From the NCBI RefSeq assembly GCF_003332275.1, contig NZ_QOVA01000016.1, forward strand, positions 19,029-83,028: a stretch of 64,000 bases of DNA, written 5' to 3'. This document shows positions 25,746 to 37,278 of this stretch, piece by piece (position 1 is the first letter of the stretch; each line of letters starts with the position of its first letter). The notes below the pieces were generated by a model. That model saw only the letters and a list, made by a program, of their open reading frames with translations. It did not search any database and was not told the origin of the DNA. The position numbers and the translations under genes are program-made. Origin of the DNA: Edaphovirga cremea. Lineage in GTDB: Bacteria; Pseudomonadota; Gammaproteobacteria; Enterobacterales; Enterobacteriaceae.

Positions 25746-27086
25746 TTAACGGACCAGACAAGGACGCTTGTTATCGAAGGTCCAGTTTGGAATCAGGAAT
25801 TGCATGCCCATCGCGTCATCACGGGCACCCAGACCATGCTTTTTATACAGCTCATTACCTTTCATCACCTGATCCATATCGATCTCGATACCCAGCCCAG
25901 GTTTCTTCGGTACTTCGACCATCCCGCCAACAATCTGCAACGGTTCTTTGGTTAAACGCTGATTGCCTTCCTGCCAGATCCAGTGGGTATCAATGGCGGC
26001 GATTTTGCCCGGCGCGGCAGCGGCGACGTGGGTGAACATCGCCAGGGAAATATCAAAGTGGTTGTTGGAATGTGAACCCCAGGTCAGGCCAAATTCGTGG
26101 CACATCTGTGCAACACGGACTGAGCCTTGCATTGTCCAGAAGTGCGGATCTGCCAGAGGGATGTCAACAGATTGTAATGAAAGGGTATGACCCATTTGGC
26201 GCCAGTCGGTGGCAATCATGTTGGTGGCCGTCGGCAAGCCGGTTGCACGGCGGAATTCTGCCATGACTTCCCGCCCGGAGAACCCCTGTTCTGCGCCACA
26301 CGGATCTTCGGCGTAGGCCAGTACGCCACGGAGCTGCTTGCCTAAACGGATGGCTTCTTCCAGTGACCAGGCACCATTAGGATCCAGCGTGATACGGGCT
26401 TGCGGGAAACGTTTCGCCAGCGCAGTCACGGCTTCAGCCTCGTCACTTCCGGCCAGAACGCCACCTTTCAGTTTAAAATCATTGAAGCCATATTTTTCAT
26501 AGGCGGCTTCAGCAAGGCGCACGACCGTATCGGCGCACAATGCTTCTTCGTGACGGAGGCGATACCAATCGCACGGATCGTTTGGTTGACTCTGATAAGG
26601 CAGATCGGTTTTGTTACGATCGCCGATATAGAATAAATAACCGAGCATTTCAACAGCATCACGCTGTTGTCCATCGCCCAGCAAGGAAGCAACAGTGACG
26701 TTGAGGAATTGACCCAACAGATCGAGCAAACCGGCTTCGATACCCGTGACAACGTGAATGGTGGTACGAAGGTCGAAGGTTTGCTGACCACGTCCGCTTG
26801 CGTCACGATCGGCAAACTGATTGCGCACTTTCGTCAGAATATTTTTATACTCCCCTAGGGTTTTCCCAACCACCAGCGGTACTGCATCTTCCAGCGTTTG
26901 CCTGATTTTCTCCCCGCCAGGGATTTCACCTACGCCGGTGTGACCACAATTATCAGTCAGGATAACGATGTTACGCGTAAAGAAAGGGGCATGTGCTCCG
27001 CTCAGGTTGAGCAGCATACTGTCATGACCGGCGACGGGGATGACTTTCATTGACGTAATCGTGGGTAAGGATTTATCTTGTGTCAT
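25746..27086 (-). CDS. gudD: D-glucarate dehydratase
   Basis: 446 residues, enolase superfamily, almost co-linear with E. coli GudD. It dehydrates D-glucarate (and L-idarate) to 5-keto-4-deoxyglucarate. Seen: FKLKGG with the KxK base near residue 205, metal ligands in [16 protein letters not shown] and TNMIATDWR, and the catalytic His in [13 protein letters not shown] at 27086 has GAGG nine bases upstream. The 255-bp gap to gudX and 725-bp gap to gudP suggest separate promoters instead of a tight operon. Confidence 0.94.
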   Translation of the reverse strand: MTQDKSLPTITSMKVIPVAGHDSMLLNLSGAHAPFFTRNIVILTDNCGHTGVGEIPGGEKIRQTLEDAVPLVVGKTLGEYKNILTKVRNQFADRDASGRGQQTFDLRTTIHVVTGIEAGLLDLLGQFLNVTVASLLGDGQQRDAVEMLGYLFYIGDRNKTDLPYQSQPNDPCDWYRLRHEEALCADTVVRLAEAAYEKYGFNDFKLKGGVLAGSDEAEAVTALAKRFPQARITLDPNGAWSLEEAIRLGKQLRGVLAYAEDPCGAEQGFSGREVMAEFRRATGLPTATNMIATDWRQMGHTLSLQSVDIPLADPHFWTMQGSVRVAQMCHEFGLTWGSHSNNHFDISLAMFTHVAAAAPGKIAAIDTHWIWQEGNQRLTKEPLQIVGGMVEVPKKPGLGIEIDMDQVMKGNELYKKHGLGARDDAMGMQFLIPNWTFDNKRPCLVR

Positions 27087-27341
27087 TTAAAAATACCTCA
27101 GATAGCGTTTAGCTGATGACGAATAGTGAATAACTAACCGGTTAAGGCGAAAGGGGATAAGCATTAATGCCCGTAGAAAACGTGATAAAAGTATAAGGGC
27201 GTCCAGTTAATAAACCATCGGGCGAATATACAAAAATAACATTATTTCAGGATTGGTTTATGTGCATGCGCCCTATCGATTGCGCCTTTGCTCACACTCT
27301 GACAATTCCTTACGTCATCAATATACCCTTGGATAAGTTAA

Positions 27342-28685
27342 CTATTTACGCCCAAAACAGGGGCGCTTGCGGTCAAATTTCCAGCCGGGTACCAGATATT
27401 GCATCGCCGCGGCATCGTTGCGTGCTCCGGTTGGCAGGCGTTTATGCAAGTCGTGGGCTTTCAGCACTTGCTCCATATCGATCTCGACGCCAAAGCCCGG
27501 GGCATCAGGCACCGCAATTTTGCCGTTCACTATTTGCAACGGCTCTTTGGTTAAACGCTGGTTGCCTTCCTGCCAAATCCAGTGGGTATCAATCGCCGTC
27601 GGATTGCCTGGCGCAGCGGCACCCACATGCGTGAACATCGCCAGGGAAATATCAAAATGGTTATTGGAATGACAGCCCCAGGTCAAACCCCATTCATCAC
27701 AAAGCTGGGCGACCCGAACTGCACCGTGCATCGTCCAGAAATGGGGATCGGCCAGAGGAATGTCCACCGCTTGCAGCATGACTGCATGATTCATCTCGCG
27801 CCAGTTGGTGGCAATCATGTTGGTTGCTACCGGTAAACCCGTCGCCCGGCGGAACTCGGCCATCACTTCGCGACCTGAGAAACCCTGCTCCGCCCCGCAC
27901 GGATCTTCAGCGTAAGTCAGGATGCCTTTCATGTTTTTGCACAGTGCGATGGCCTCATCCAGCAACCATGCGCCATTGGGGTCAACGGTGATGCGCGCCT
28001 CCGGGAACTGTTTTGCCAACGCAGTCACGGTTTCGATTTCATCCTCACCGGGCAAAACACCGCCTTTGAGTTTGAAATCCTTGAAGCCATAGCGATCTTG
28101 GGATGCTTGCGCCAGCCGTAAAATCGCGGCGGTATCCATCGCTTTCTGGTGACGTAAATCGTACCAACTGTGTTTGTTCTGCTCACCGCCGAGATAAGGC
28201 AGATCGGTTTGCGTACGGTCACCGATATAGAACAGATAACCGAGAACCGTCACGCTATCGCGTTGTTTGCCCGGCCCGAGGAGTTCAACAACCGGCACGC
28301 TGAGGAATTTACCCAACAGATCCAGCAGGGCGGCTTCCAGTGCCGCGACGGCGTTGACGCGCAATTCAAACGTCCAGGCTCCCTTGGCAAAAGAGTCAAA
28401 ATCGGTTGATTGATTTCCGGTGTGAATCGCGTGAACCAGTTGATTCATCCGGGCAACTTGTTTGCCCAATACCTGCGGAATGGCATCGATCAGCGTCTGA
28501 TAAATAACCTCTCCGCCGGGGGCTTCGCCTACGCCGGTATGCCCGGCGCTGTCGGTAAGAATCACGATATTTCGGGTGAAGTATGCGCCGTGCGCACCGC
28601 CAATATTGAGCAGCATACTGTCATGACCCGCAACGGGAATCACTTTCATGTCGGTAATGACCGGACTGCTTTGCGTATTGCTCAT
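27342..28685 (-). CDS. gudX: Glucarate dehydratase-related protein
   Basis: 447 residues, paralogue of the GudD next door. By recall it is nearer E. coli GudX (YgcY), a glucarate-dehydratase-related protein of poor activity. KxK (FKLKGG), metal ligands ([24 protein letters not shown]) and NNHFDIS are kept, so it is not obviously dead. The start at 28685 is supported by AAGGA at about eight bases; the frame extends further upstream without SD. It is first in the gud set and follows a CRP-like site. Confidence 0.88.
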   Translation of the reverse strand: MSNTQSSPVITDMKVIPVAGHDSMLLNIGGAHGAYFTRNIVILTDSAGHTGVGEAPGGEVIYQTLIDAIPQVLGKQVARMNQLVHAIHTGNQSTDFDSFAKGAWTFELRVNAVAALEAALLDLLGKFLSVPVVELLGPGKQRDSVTVLGYLFYIGDRTQTDLPYLGGEQNKHSWYDLRHQKAMDTAAILRLAQASQDRYGFKDFKLKGGVLPGEDEIETVTALAKQFPEARITVDPNGAWLLDEAIALCKNMKGILTYAEDPCGAEQGFSGREVMAEFRRATGLPVATNMIATNWREMNHAVMLQAVDIPLADPHFWTMHGAVRVAQLCDEWGLTWGCHSNNHFDISLAMFTHVGAAAPGNPTAIDTHWIWQEGNQRLTKEPLQIVNGKIAVPDAPGFGVEIDMEQVLKAHDLHKRLPTGARNDAAAMQYLVPGWKFDRKRPCFGRK

Positions 28686-28841
28686 AATGAAGATCCTTTT
28701 TCTGCGTGATACTTTCTTTAGGCGTGAAAGTGCTGTTGGGAATGAGGTAGTCGTAGCCGAAAATATATTTTTATCAGTATAGGTACGAGGATAGAGGAAA
28801 CCATTAGGCATCAGTATGAAAATTGATTTTTAAGCGACATA

Positions 28842-28863
28842 TATTGTGGACATATGCACAATA
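28842..28863. promoter_or_regulatory. CRP-like site upstream of gudX
   Basis: TATTGTG (28842-28848) and CACAATA (28857-28863) flank 8 bases. This gives TGTG-N8-CACA, the CRP core spacing, though the next inner bases differ from consensus. It lies about 160 bp upstream of gudX and 280 bp upstream of the divergent LuxR-type gene. The rest of 28686-29144 shows nothing I can name. Confidence 0.45.
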
Positions 28864-29144
28864 AGTCGTGCCAGAGATCACAGAAAGCAAGAGGGTGTAA
28901 TCGAATACTTTTAGCAACACGCTTACAGAAATAATTGAGATATTATCAGGCTGTAATAATTGGAGGTTTATCACACATCAGTTTAAAAATAAGATTTTTC
29001 TTGCCAATAAATAGGATGATTCTGAATTGTTTGAAGGCAAAAGTATTGATAGTATCAATTTTCCCCGGGATTGAGCAAAAGTGTTATACAAAATTATCTT
29101 TATTTTGTCTGAGGCGCTTTGAGAGTCGTCATGGAACGACATAC

Positions 29145-29777
29145 ATGAATAATATACATATTTTAAGTAAAGACAAGATGTTTTGCGAGGCGATGAAGTC
29201 TCTTTTGATGGAAGAAAACGAGACATCAAGATGTATATGCTATCCTAAAGCTGAAAAAATGATTCTCGAGTTTCAACGCTTCGATTCGAAGAACATTATT
29301 ATTGATACTGATGGTTTTACCTACGGTATGATATTAAACACTGTCAGGTTGCTAAAAAGAGACTCTCCGCACGCCAGCATTTTTACTGTCTTGAACAGTA
29401 GTATTGCCAATAGAAAAAACTACACGATGGGGTTTTTTCTCTATTCTGATTACATGATTAACAAGTTTGACCGTTTAAGCCATGTCAGAGAAGCAATCAA
29501 ATGTTATCTATTTTTTTCGAATACTGATAAATCGCAGATGAATAGGGATGATCGGATTAATTCAGAGCGTAAAACGCACTATTCAAAGCGGCTCACCAAA
29601 CGTGAAATTGATATCCTGAGTCACTTGATTGCGGGGAAGGGGGCCAAGGAGATAGCAACTGAATTGTCCATCAGCGCCAAAACGGTTTATTCGCATAAAC
29701 ATAAGCTATATGAAAAACTTGGCGTGAAGAATATCGTTGAACTTTATGAAATCATGAACATATCCTCCATGCTTTAA
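29145..29777 (+). CDS. LuxR-type helix-turn-helix regulator
   Basis: 210 residues. The C-terminus has a clear LuxR/FixJ helix-turn-helix (RLTKREIDILSHLIAGKGAK then ELSISAKTVYSHKHKLYEKL). The N-terminal 130 residues resemble a receiver (NIHILSKDKMFCEAMKSLL) but lack the acidic pocket, like RcsA or BglJ, so phosphorylation is unlikely. The longer frame from 28935 uses TTG and reads as AT-rich non-coding; ATG 29145 is preferred, though its SD is weak. It is divergent from gudX and its target is unknown. Confidence 0.8.
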   Translation: MNNIHILSKDKMFCEAMKSLLMEENETSRCICYPKAEKMILEFQRFDSKNIIIDTDGFTYGMILNTVRLLKRDSPHASIFTVLNSSIANRKNYTMGFFLYSDYMINKFDRLSHVREAIKCYLFFSNTDKSQMNRDDRINSERKTHYSKRLTKREIDILSHLIAGKGAKEIATELSISAKTVYSHKHKLYEKLGVKNIVELYEIMNISSML

Positions 29778-30094
29778 ACATTGAAAACTTACGGCGTTAC
29801 AGTCATAGGCTCTATGGGTGGCAGGGCTCCTTAGGCGAGATAAAAGATTTCTGGATTATATGATTCTGGGATTATAGGATTTTTACTGTCATCTCTTTTC
29901 CTGTTCTCACCTCACACTCTCGGTTTTTTCCTTAAGCGTCTGCACCAATTTTGTGCAGCGTGTCGACGTACCTGCCTTTCGTCAGTGCAACAATGTCGCG
30001 ATCTCGATTGTTCCATCAGAAATTGTTGTAAATCATTTGTTTGGTTTAAAAATTGCATTCTTCTTTGTGCCATTTAACGAAAGGAAGTAAACCA
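29778..30094. other. Intergenic region upstream of the asparaginase gene
   Basis: No gene seen. A short imperfect repeat of GGATTATA occurs near 29852-29878. In E. coli, ansB is controlled by FNR and CRP, but I could not place a convincing site here. Confidence 0.3.
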
Positions 30095-31144
30095 GTGAAT
30101 AAAATCAGATCGTTCTTTATCGTTGTGCTGTTGGTTGTTGCGACACCGTTCTCGTGGGCCGCCGATCAACTGCCACATATCGTCATTCTGGCGACGGGCG
30201 GAACCATTGCGGGCTCTGCGGCATCGAACACGCAGACAACCGGCTACAAAGCCGGGGCGCTTGGGATTGAAACGCTGTTGTCTGCCGTACCAGAATTAAA
30301 AGCGATAGCCCGCGTGGATGGCGAGCAGATTTCAAATATCGGCAGTGAAAATATGACCAGCGATGTTTTGCTGAAACTGTCCAATCGGGTAAATGAATTA
30401 CTGGCCCGCAGCGACGTCGATGGTGTGGTCATCACCCACGGTACCGACACGTTGGATGAATCACCGTACTTTCTTAACCTGACCGTCAAAAGCGAAAAAC
30501 CGGTGGTTTTCACCGCAGCGATGCGCCCTGCAACCTCAATGAGTGCTGATGGCCCGATGAATCTGTATAACGCCGTTCTGGTGGCTGCGGATAAATCTTC
30601 CTGGGGTCGCGGCGTGATGGTTGAACTGAACGACCGTATCGGTTCCGCGCGCTTTACCACCAAAAGCAATGCCTCTTCACTCGATACCTTCAAGGCTGTA
30701 GAAGAAGGCTATCTCGGCACCATCGTTGGCGGAAAAATTTACTTTGAAACCCGCGTTGACAAGATTCACACCACGCGTTCTGTTTTTGACGTTACCGGGC
30801 TGAAATCACTGCCTGCCGTGGACATCATCTTTGGCTATCAGGATGACCCGGAATACATGTACGATGCAGCCATTCAGCATAAAGTAAAAGGCATTGTCTA
30901 CGCGGGGATGGGTGCGGGTTCGGTGTCAAAACGCAGCGATGCCGGTATTCGTAAGGCGCAAGCCAAAGACATCGTTGTTGTGCGTTCGAGCAGAACCGGC
31001 AGCGGCGTGGTACCACCGGATTCCAACCAACCGGGTCTGGTCTCCAACTCCCTCAATCCTGCAAAATCGCGTATCTTGCTGATGCTGGCCCTGACCAAAA
31101 CGGATAATCCGGAAATCATTCAGCAGTATTTCAATACTTACTAA
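30095..31144 (+). CDS. ansB: Periplasmic L-asparaginase II
   Basis: 349 residues. It hydrolyses asparagine to aspartate and ammonia. The GTG at 30095 is chosen because AAGGAAG stands seven bases upstream and the protein then opens with a signal peptide (VNKIRSFF, hydrophobic core, cleavage at SWA-ADQL). Both catalytic threonine motifs are present: [12 protein letters not shown] and [12 protein letters not shown], together with [14 protein letters not shown]. Monocistronic; a strong terminator follows. Confidence 0.92.
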   Translation: MNKIRSFFIVVLLVVATPFSWAADQLPHIVILATGGTIAGSAASNTQTTGYKAGALGIETLLSAVPELKAIARVDGEQISNIGSENMTSDVLLKLSNRVNELLARSDVDGVVITHGTDTLDESPYFLNLTVKSEKPVVFTAAMRPATSMSADGPMNLYNAVLVAADKSSWGRGVMVELNDRIGSARFTTKSNASSLDTFKAVEEGYLGTIVGGKIYFETRVDKIHTTRSVFDVTGLKSLPAVDIIFGYQDDPEYMYDAAIQHKVKGIVYAGMGAGSVSKRSDAGIRKAQAKDIVVVRSSRTGSGVVPPDSNQPGLVSNSLNPAKSRILLMLALTKTDNPEIIQQYFNTY

Positions 31145-31170
31145 TAATCCTACATCGAGATCTTTCCACA

Positions 31171-31207
31171 ACAACGGCCATTCATCGCGGATGGCCGTTG
31201 TTTTTTA
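31171..31207 (+). terminator. Terminator after the asparaginase gene
   Basis: ACAACGGCCAT pairs perfectly with ATGGCCGTTGT over a 9-base loop, followed by a T-run. From here to 31506 the sequence is AT-rich with no other feature seen. Confidence 0.88.
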
Positions 31208-31506
31208 TACAAGGCAAGACCCACGCTGATTATTTCCTCTCGAACATCTGATTTTTTGTACTTCTGCACTTCCGCACATGAAATTATAAATCCTCAGTGT
31301 TGATTTACTGCCCGTCTTGGGTTCCTTTTCAGCCCGCCTGATATTTATTTTCTTATTACACTGATAAGTGTTGGTTGGATTGTCTGGTGTTACTCCTATA
31401 GCAATCCTTTATCTGACTAATGATGCCAGAAAGCATTAAGGCTGTTCTGACATTGATTTATTAATGTAATCATTGTTTTGATATGTAAAAATTCGGAGAT
31501 GTTAAA

Positions 31507-32871
31507 ATGAAAAAGACAAACCCTGGTCAAGATAAATCAGTATCTCTTGAAGTCGGTAGTAGTATTGACGATCTAACGTCTTTGAAACTTACTGGTTTGG
31601 CGATTGACATAGATCTATCGTCAGATACTAATATAAGAACGATATTTGCAAATGGTGCAATGACTGCGGCAGTTTTTCTCGGCTATACATATAACATTAC
31701 AGACTCAGCGGATACGACTACTGGTCCTGATATAGAAAATTATCTACAAACCCCTGGGAATCTTGTCTGGAAATCTGGATCTAACCAAGACTCAGCGGTT
31801 TCACTGACCGACTCCACTGACAAGGGTGGCCTGGGTTGGACCGTTTCTTATTCCGATAATGGGTATCATCACGATACTCAAGTTGACGTTATATTAACTG
31901 CTGTTGAACCTATCTCCCCTCCAGGCATTACGGGGATTTCAGGCTGTGTGAATATGTATCTGATGCCGCCTGAAAATAACAAAGACTCATCCGATACCCC
32001 TATTTTTTGCGAGCTGAGTGCGATAAGTCCTGCCACGAATGATTCAAGCACATATGGCAAAATGACTCACGAACTGGCTGTGCAAACTATTATTTGGGAT
32101 CATGATAAAACAGCTTTTGAAATTAAGTCCGTCGGTAATGATACCCCTTACGAACCTATGATTCGTCAAATAAAATATATTTCTGACTATGTTACAAATA
32201 CCCCATCATATATTATTAGGGATGTTAATGCTGTTCATCCGACGATTGCGGATTATCCTGACGCAACCAATGACGAACAATATTACCACATGCCATTTAA
32301 AGCTAACCCACCTAATAGTGATTGGTCTGACTATTTTTATATGCTAGCATCCGGACAGAAAGATGGCTACAATTCTCCGCGCAGCGTCTATTTATTATAT
32401 GCGAATAGTACAATTGCAGGGCGCCTTCATGAATTAAGTAATCTAACTTCAAAATCGGGAGGTAATTACTATTTTGCAAAGGACTACTACGGTTATGTGT
32501 GGTCTGATCCCGAGTATTTGGCATACGGGGAAGGGTTGAATAATAAATTTACTTCAATTAATTTAGTAGACCATGATAGTTGGAACATGGAGGACATATC
32601 GGGGATTGTCATTGGAACTCAACCAAATATCTTACAGGCATACCAAGATTGGTTCCAGATATCTGGCCCTGACTCAGGTCAATATTTACAACATTTCGAT
32701 AATGTCACTATTACTAACTATCCGGGACAGGATGGGAATAGAGTCTGGTTTGAAGTTTATGATTCTTTTGGCACTACATTTACTTTGTACGTGCATTTCG
32801 ATCCCAATGAGGATAATTGCTATTCTGGCTGGTATGTTGATAATGCTTATTATGGACATTATAATCCCTAA
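31507..32871 (+). CDS. Unknown protein encoded upstream of an RHS protein
   Basis: 454 residues, no family recognised. No signal peptide or membrane segment. The product is acidic and rich in Asp, Asn, Ser and Tyr, with many short strand-like segments, suggesting a beta-rich fold. The C-terminal third has aromatic-rich repeats (SGWYVDNAYYGHY at the end). GGAG precedes the ATG at eight bases. It is followed on the same strand by the 1371-residue RHS gene (234 bp gap) and shares its low GC, so the two probably arrived together. It may be a binding or targeting partner of the RHS protein; this is context inference only. Confidence 0.7.
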   Translation: MKKTNPGQDKSVSLEVGSSIDDLTSLKLTGLAIDIDLSSDTNIRTIFANGAMTAAVFLGYTYNITDSADTTTGPDIENYLQTPGNLVWKSGSNQDSAVSLTDSTDKGGLGWTVSYSDNGYHHDTQVDVILTAVEPISPPGITGISGCVNMYLMPPENNKDSSDTPIFCELSAISPATNDSSTYGKMTHELAVQTIIWDHDKTAFEIKSVGNDTPYEPMIRQIKYISDYVTNTPSYIIRDVNAVHPTIADYPDATNDEQYYHMPFKANPPNSDWSDYFYMLASGQKDGYNSPRSVYLLYANSTIAGRLHELSNLTSKSGGNYYFAKDYYGYVWSDPEYLAYGEGLNNKFTSINLVDHDSWNMEDISGIVIGTQPNILQAYQDWFQISGPDSGQYLQHFDNVTITNYPGQDGNRVWFEVYDSFGTTFTLYVHFDPNEDNCYSGWYVDNAYYGHYNP

Positions 32872-33105
32872 GGAAAGCAAGTAAAACACTTGCTGCTTAG
32901 AAATCTACGTCGATATCTGCATTGGCGGATATCGATATTTTCAGAAGGCGAAAATTAGGGTCTGAATGAAGAGCATGTTATTCCTGTATTAATGGAATTC
33001 GCATTCAGACCTTTTTTGGTTTAAACAATATTTAGGCATCAATACAATACGAATTAGTTGTATTAAACATGATCGCATTCATTGGAAACCTTATAGGTAA
33101 ATATC

Positions 33106-36100
33106 ATGGCACAATATTCAGCAGCTAGAAATGAAAGTAGTTTCTTATCGGGTAAACCCGATCCCCGTACAGGTTTTTTTGCGAAAATATTATCATTTGG
33201 TAAGATTTCAGGTAACAACAATAATGGGCCACATTTCCCACTTACACTTTCTTTTGACCCACAAACTCCGTCCTCAGGAACTGACTCTGAAGGATTTGGC
33301 ATAGGTTGGGGGTTATCCATTCCGTCTTTTGTCAGTGCTGATGACATAACAGGGAAAGGACATTTATCTTTATTGTCCGGGGAAGTCTTTTATATCGAAC
33401 CTACTGATGGTGATGTTGCTCTGCAAGGATATGCTTTGGGCGGACTAAGAGTTAGCTATAACTCGTCAACGGGGGAGTTTACCGTATTACACAAGTCTGG
33501 GGCAGTGGAGTTATATCAACCGCAAACTGAAAATATGAATAACGCCTATCTTTCAGAGATGACGAACGAAAAAGGCCGGAAATTATCTTTCTCCTATACT
33601 ACTTTCAACGGCGCCCCTATTCTTGAGGAGATTTATGACAACAGCGGAGTATTGCTCTGTAAGATTGATACAACATCAACGCAATCTATTATTACTATTA
33701 CCAATTATCCTGGATTGCCTGAGGAGTCAGCGTTTACTTTAGAATTAGAAGGCGGGTTACTGACGAGTTTTTATGGGCCCGAGTCTTACGCGGCTAATTT
33801 TGAATATAATGACCAGCTTTTATCACTGGCGATCTCAAGCGTATCCGATAATCATGGTCTGAATGAATCAGCCCAATACAGTAATGAGATCACCCAGCCA
33901 GGAGGGTCTGGCAACACTTTCCAAACATCCATTCAGTACTACACGCGTAGCGATGATCCGAATGACCCAAGCAGTGATTATTATGCGGAATATAAATTCC
34001 GTCAGGGAGAGGCTAACTATTTAGGTTACCCAATTATCACCACGACCATTGAAGAGCAAGATAGCTTGCTCATCTATACACCTCAAGCGGGTGAAACTCC
34101 TTTTACATATACCACTATTTATACTGAGCGTGTCAGTGATACCGTTAACAAAACCACCAAGGCTACCTATAACCGTTACCATTCAATCGTAAGTAAAATT
34201 GTCAGTTTTGATGGCGATCTTGCGGATGAAGATACGTCTAAATACCACACGGTGACTGAGACCTACACCTATGATGTTGATGAAACACAGAATGTGGATG
34301 GTCAGAAGGGCACGTATAAAAAACCGACCTCCTATACGAAAGAATGGGCCTATAACGGCGTCAGTGCCAATGAAGTGAGCTATTTCACTTGGGATACCCT
34401 TGATAGTAACGGTAATGATGCGGGTTTTGCCACGGGGAATTTGCTCAGTAAAACAGATAAGTCGGGAGTCAAAACCGATTACACCTACTACCCCGTTGGT
34501 GGGGATGGAAGCAATTGCCCGGCTGATCCAAATGGTTTCAAATGCCATTTAAAAAGTAAGCTGATTACCCCAGCAGTCGTGGATGATCCTTCTTTGCCGC
34601 TGGCTCCGACAGTTCAAACGGACTACACCTATGCTTCTCTGTCGTGTTATGGCGGCACAGGAACCTATCTGGCAAGGACACAAAGAAAATCTTCTCAAAA
34701 TGGTGTTGCCATCGAAGCGCATGACATTACATATTTCAATGTCGACACAGACGATCTCTTAACCCTTGGCCGCCTGAATACAATTGTATACACGGTGTAT
34801 AATGCAGCCCCGGTAGGGGATAAAACCACGACCAGCAGCTTTGACTATTACCTGTCTGAAGACAGTAATACGTTCTTTACCGAAATCGAAATGTCGACAA
34901 ATGTTGACAGCGAGATGACAAAGCACTGCTATGAGCGAAAGATCTATAGCGGAAAGGTGGTTTACACGGCAAATATCACTGAGTCTGAGAGTGCGCCAGC
35001 GCTAACAATCGATATTACCTATGATGGATTGGATCGTGTAACGAAAAAAACTGCGTGCCAAGGCTCCGAATTTGAAGCCTCCCAGAGTTTCGCGTATGGC
35101 AATATCAACAGCGATGATGATGATGAGGATAATGCCACGTATTTCCGCAGGACCTCCACTGATGCAAATGGGCTTCAAATCCGAACTTATCTCAACGGGT
35201 CGGGCAAAACACTTTTCCAGAAGCAGCAAGATGTTGATGGTATCGTAGGCGTAGGATTATTTCTCCAGACCCAGCAGATCAGCTATGATGGCTTGGGTAA
35301 TGAACTGAGCAGTACCAACTATGATTATTTGCCTGGTGACACTGCGACTGCTCCCTCTATTTCGACCATCACAACCACACAATATGATGTGTGGGGTGCA
35401 GAATGTGGCACTACCTATCCAGACAGCCATCAAGAAATTGATGCGCATGATCCTACTACGCTTACGTCTGAGGGCTATTGGCTCTTAAGTGATAAGAGCA
35501 CAGAGCAGTATACTCAAACGGTTTACAACATCTCCGGTTCTCCTGTCAGCGAAAGTCGTCTCAATCTTGATGGTTCAATATATAGCACAACCACCACTGA
35601 TTACGACGGATTGGGTCGGTCTGTTCGCACCACTGACGCACAGAATAACGTTGAATTGACGAGTTATGATGCATTTAGTCGCCCCCTCACTAAAACGCTG
35701 CCTGACGGTACTGAGGTACAAACTACCTATGCACCACATAGCAAAGAGAATCTGACGACGAGTATTGCTCTGGCCAAAGATGGGGACAGTTATACCTTCG
35801 GTACCCGTGAGTTTGATGGTTTATCCCGTACAACCACAATGTCCGTGGGAGGACGTGTAGCCACCCTGGAATACACAGCAAATACGGCAATGCCCCACCC
35901 TAGTTTCGTTAATACGCCAGCGGGCGATCGGTTGAAATACACTTATCAGCCCGAACTCGGCTACGCAACCATGAGTATTGGGTTGGAAACAGGTGACGGG
36001 GTTGGTGCTGAAGATGAAGCCTCAATGACCTACACCTATTCGCCAGCGTCGGGGCAACCCGTCACGGCCAACAGTACCAAGGGTGCAAGTGAATACTCTA

Positions 36101-37221
36101 ACTGGACGTATGAATATTTGCCATCAGGCGAAACTACGTCCTCGTCACTGACATACGCCCTGGATAGCGGTGAGCAGGGAACCAAACAGATCTCCAGCAC
36201 CTATTCGTTGTGCGGGTTGGTGTTGGTAACGACCGATGTTCAAATGCAGACGCACACCGTCACCTATAACGGGCAGGGACAGCAAATCGGCTATCAATTA
36301 CAGTCGGGTTCGCAATCTCTGGTTGAGGTTGAGTACAGCTACGATCTCTCCGGTAGGCCAAGCCAAACGGTCACTCAAGACACATTATCTGGAGCCGTTA
36401 ATCAGACTACCACCATCAGCTACGATGATCAGGGCCGTGAACTGACCCGCACATTAAGCGCGTTGGGAAGTAGTCAGTCCCAGACATTGGCCTACTCAGT
36501 GGATGATCAGATCCTCACCCGGACCTGGATGCAGGATGGTGCAGCATACCGTACCGAAACCTATGACTACTCTGTGCTAAAACAGTTGACTAGCTATGAA
36601 TGTACCGGGAACGCGATGCCAGATGCTCCTGATGGATATGTTCTGAAAGAACAGACAATTATTTTCGACTTCCTTGGCAATATAAGTACGGTAACCTCAA
36701 CGGTCACTGCGAGTGCAAATCCTGGTACTGACACCGTCAACGTTGCCACGTATAGCTATGATCCTACAGACCGCACACAGCTTGTATCGATAAGCAATGA
36801 TCCGATTACAGACTGGGATATCACACTAACCTATGATGCCAACGGTAACCAAACGACGGATGAGCAGGGCCGCACCCTGGTATATAACAGCCGTAATCAA
36901 TTGATGAGCCTGTCGGAAGATGCGCAAACGTTAGGCGGGTACAACTATGATGCCTATGGGTTCCTGTTATCTGAGAAAGTTGCATCAGACGCTGATGCTA
37001 CTCTGTTGTTCTATCTGGATAATCAGTTGATTAATGAAGTGAAAGGAGATGTGGCTTCGACCTATGTGGAATCCCTCTCATGTGCTGTCACTGACTCTGC
37101 TTCCGCTTCCACGCAGGTACAACTGCTGGGATCCGATCAGCAGGGCTCGATTGTCCAGATCAGTGATGCAAGTGAAGTCACCTACCGCATCTACGACCCC
37201 TACGGTTATCGGAAAGTGTGA
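33106..37221 (+). CDS. RHS/YD-repeat shell protein lacking the RHS core
   Basis: 1371 residues. The N-terminus (SGKPDPRTGFFAKILSFG, then GPHFPLTLSFDPQ) is that of the TcC-like RHS proteins with a beta-sheet shell. From about residue 250 onward many degenerate YD repeats follow (YDGLGRSVRTTDAQNN, YDAFSRPLTKTLPDGTE, YDDQGRELTRTLS, YDANGNQTTDEQGRTLVYN). Such shells form hollow cocoons around a cytotoxic C-terminus. Here the protein stops at YRIYDPYGYRKV, precisely before the conserved RHS-associated core, which is encoded in the next ORF. No signal peptide. AT-rich relative to neighbours. Confidence 0.88.
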   Translation: MAQYSAARNESSFLSGKPDPRTGFFAKILSFGKISGNNNNGPHFPLTLSFDPQTPSSGTDSEGFGIGWGLSIPSFVSADDITGKGHLSLLSGEVFYIEPTDGDVALQGYALGGLRVSYNSSTGEFTVLHKSGAVELYQPQTENMNNAYLSEMTNEKGRKLSFSYTTFNGAPILEEIYDNSGVLLCKIDTTSTQSIITITNYPGLPEESAFTLELEGGLLTSFYGPESYAANFEYNDQLLSLAISSVSDNHGLNESAQYSNEITQPGGSGNTFQTSIQYYTRSDDPNDPSSDYYAEYKFRQGEANYLGYPIITTTIEEQDSLLIYTPQAGETPFTYTTIYTERVSDTVNKTTKATYNRYHSIVSKIVSFDGDLADEDTSKYHTVTETYTYDVDETQNVDGQKGTYKKPTSYTKEWAYNGVSANEVSYFTWDTLDSNGNDAGFATGNLLSKTDKSGVKTDYTYYPVGGDGSNCPADPNGFKCHLKSKLITPAVVDDPSLPLAPTVQTDYTYASLSCYGGTGTYLARTQRKSSQNGVAIEAHDITYFNVDTDDLLTLGRLNTIVYTVYNAAPVGDKTTTSSFDYYLSEDSNTFFTEIEMSTNVDSEMTKHCYERKIYSGKVVYTANITESESAPALTIDITYDGLDRVTKKTACQGSEFEASQSFAYGNINSDDDDEDNATYFRRTSTDANGLQIRTYLNGSGKTLFQKQQDVDGIVGVGLFLQTQQISYDGLGNELSSTNYDYLPGDTATAPSISTITTTQYDVWGAECGTTYPDSHQEIDAHDPTTLTSEGYWLLSDKSTEQYTQTVYNISGSPVSESRLNLDGSIYSTTTTDYDGLGRSVRTTDAQNNVELTSYDAFSRPLTKTLPDGTEVQTTYAPHSKENLTTSIALAKDGDSYTFGTREFDGLSRTTTMSVGGRVATLEYTANTAMPHPSFVNTPAGDRLKYTYQPELGYATMSIGLETGDGVGAEDEASMTYTYSPASGQPVTANSTKGASEYSNWTYEYLPSGETTSSSLTYALDSGEQGTKQISSTYSLCGLVLVTTDVQMQTHTVTYNGQGQQIGYQLQSGSQSLVEVEYSYDLSGRPSQTVTQDTLSGAVNQTTTISYDDQGRELTRTLSALGSSQSQTLAYSVDDQILTRTWMQDGAAYRTETYDYSVLKQLTSYECTGNAMPDAPDGYVLKEQTIIFDFLGNISTVTSTVTASANPGTDTVNVATYSYDPTDRTQLVSISNDPITDWDITLTYDANGNQTTDEQGRTLVYNSRNQLMSLSEDAQTLGGYNYDAYGFLLSEKVASDADATLLFYLDNQLINEVKGDVASTYVESLSCAVTDSASASTQVQLLGSDQQGSIVQISDASEVTYRIYDPYGYRKV

Positions 37222-37278
37222 TAGCGGACATAATTACGGCGCATAACGTACTTCATAAATTCAAGAGGCAAAATCATC

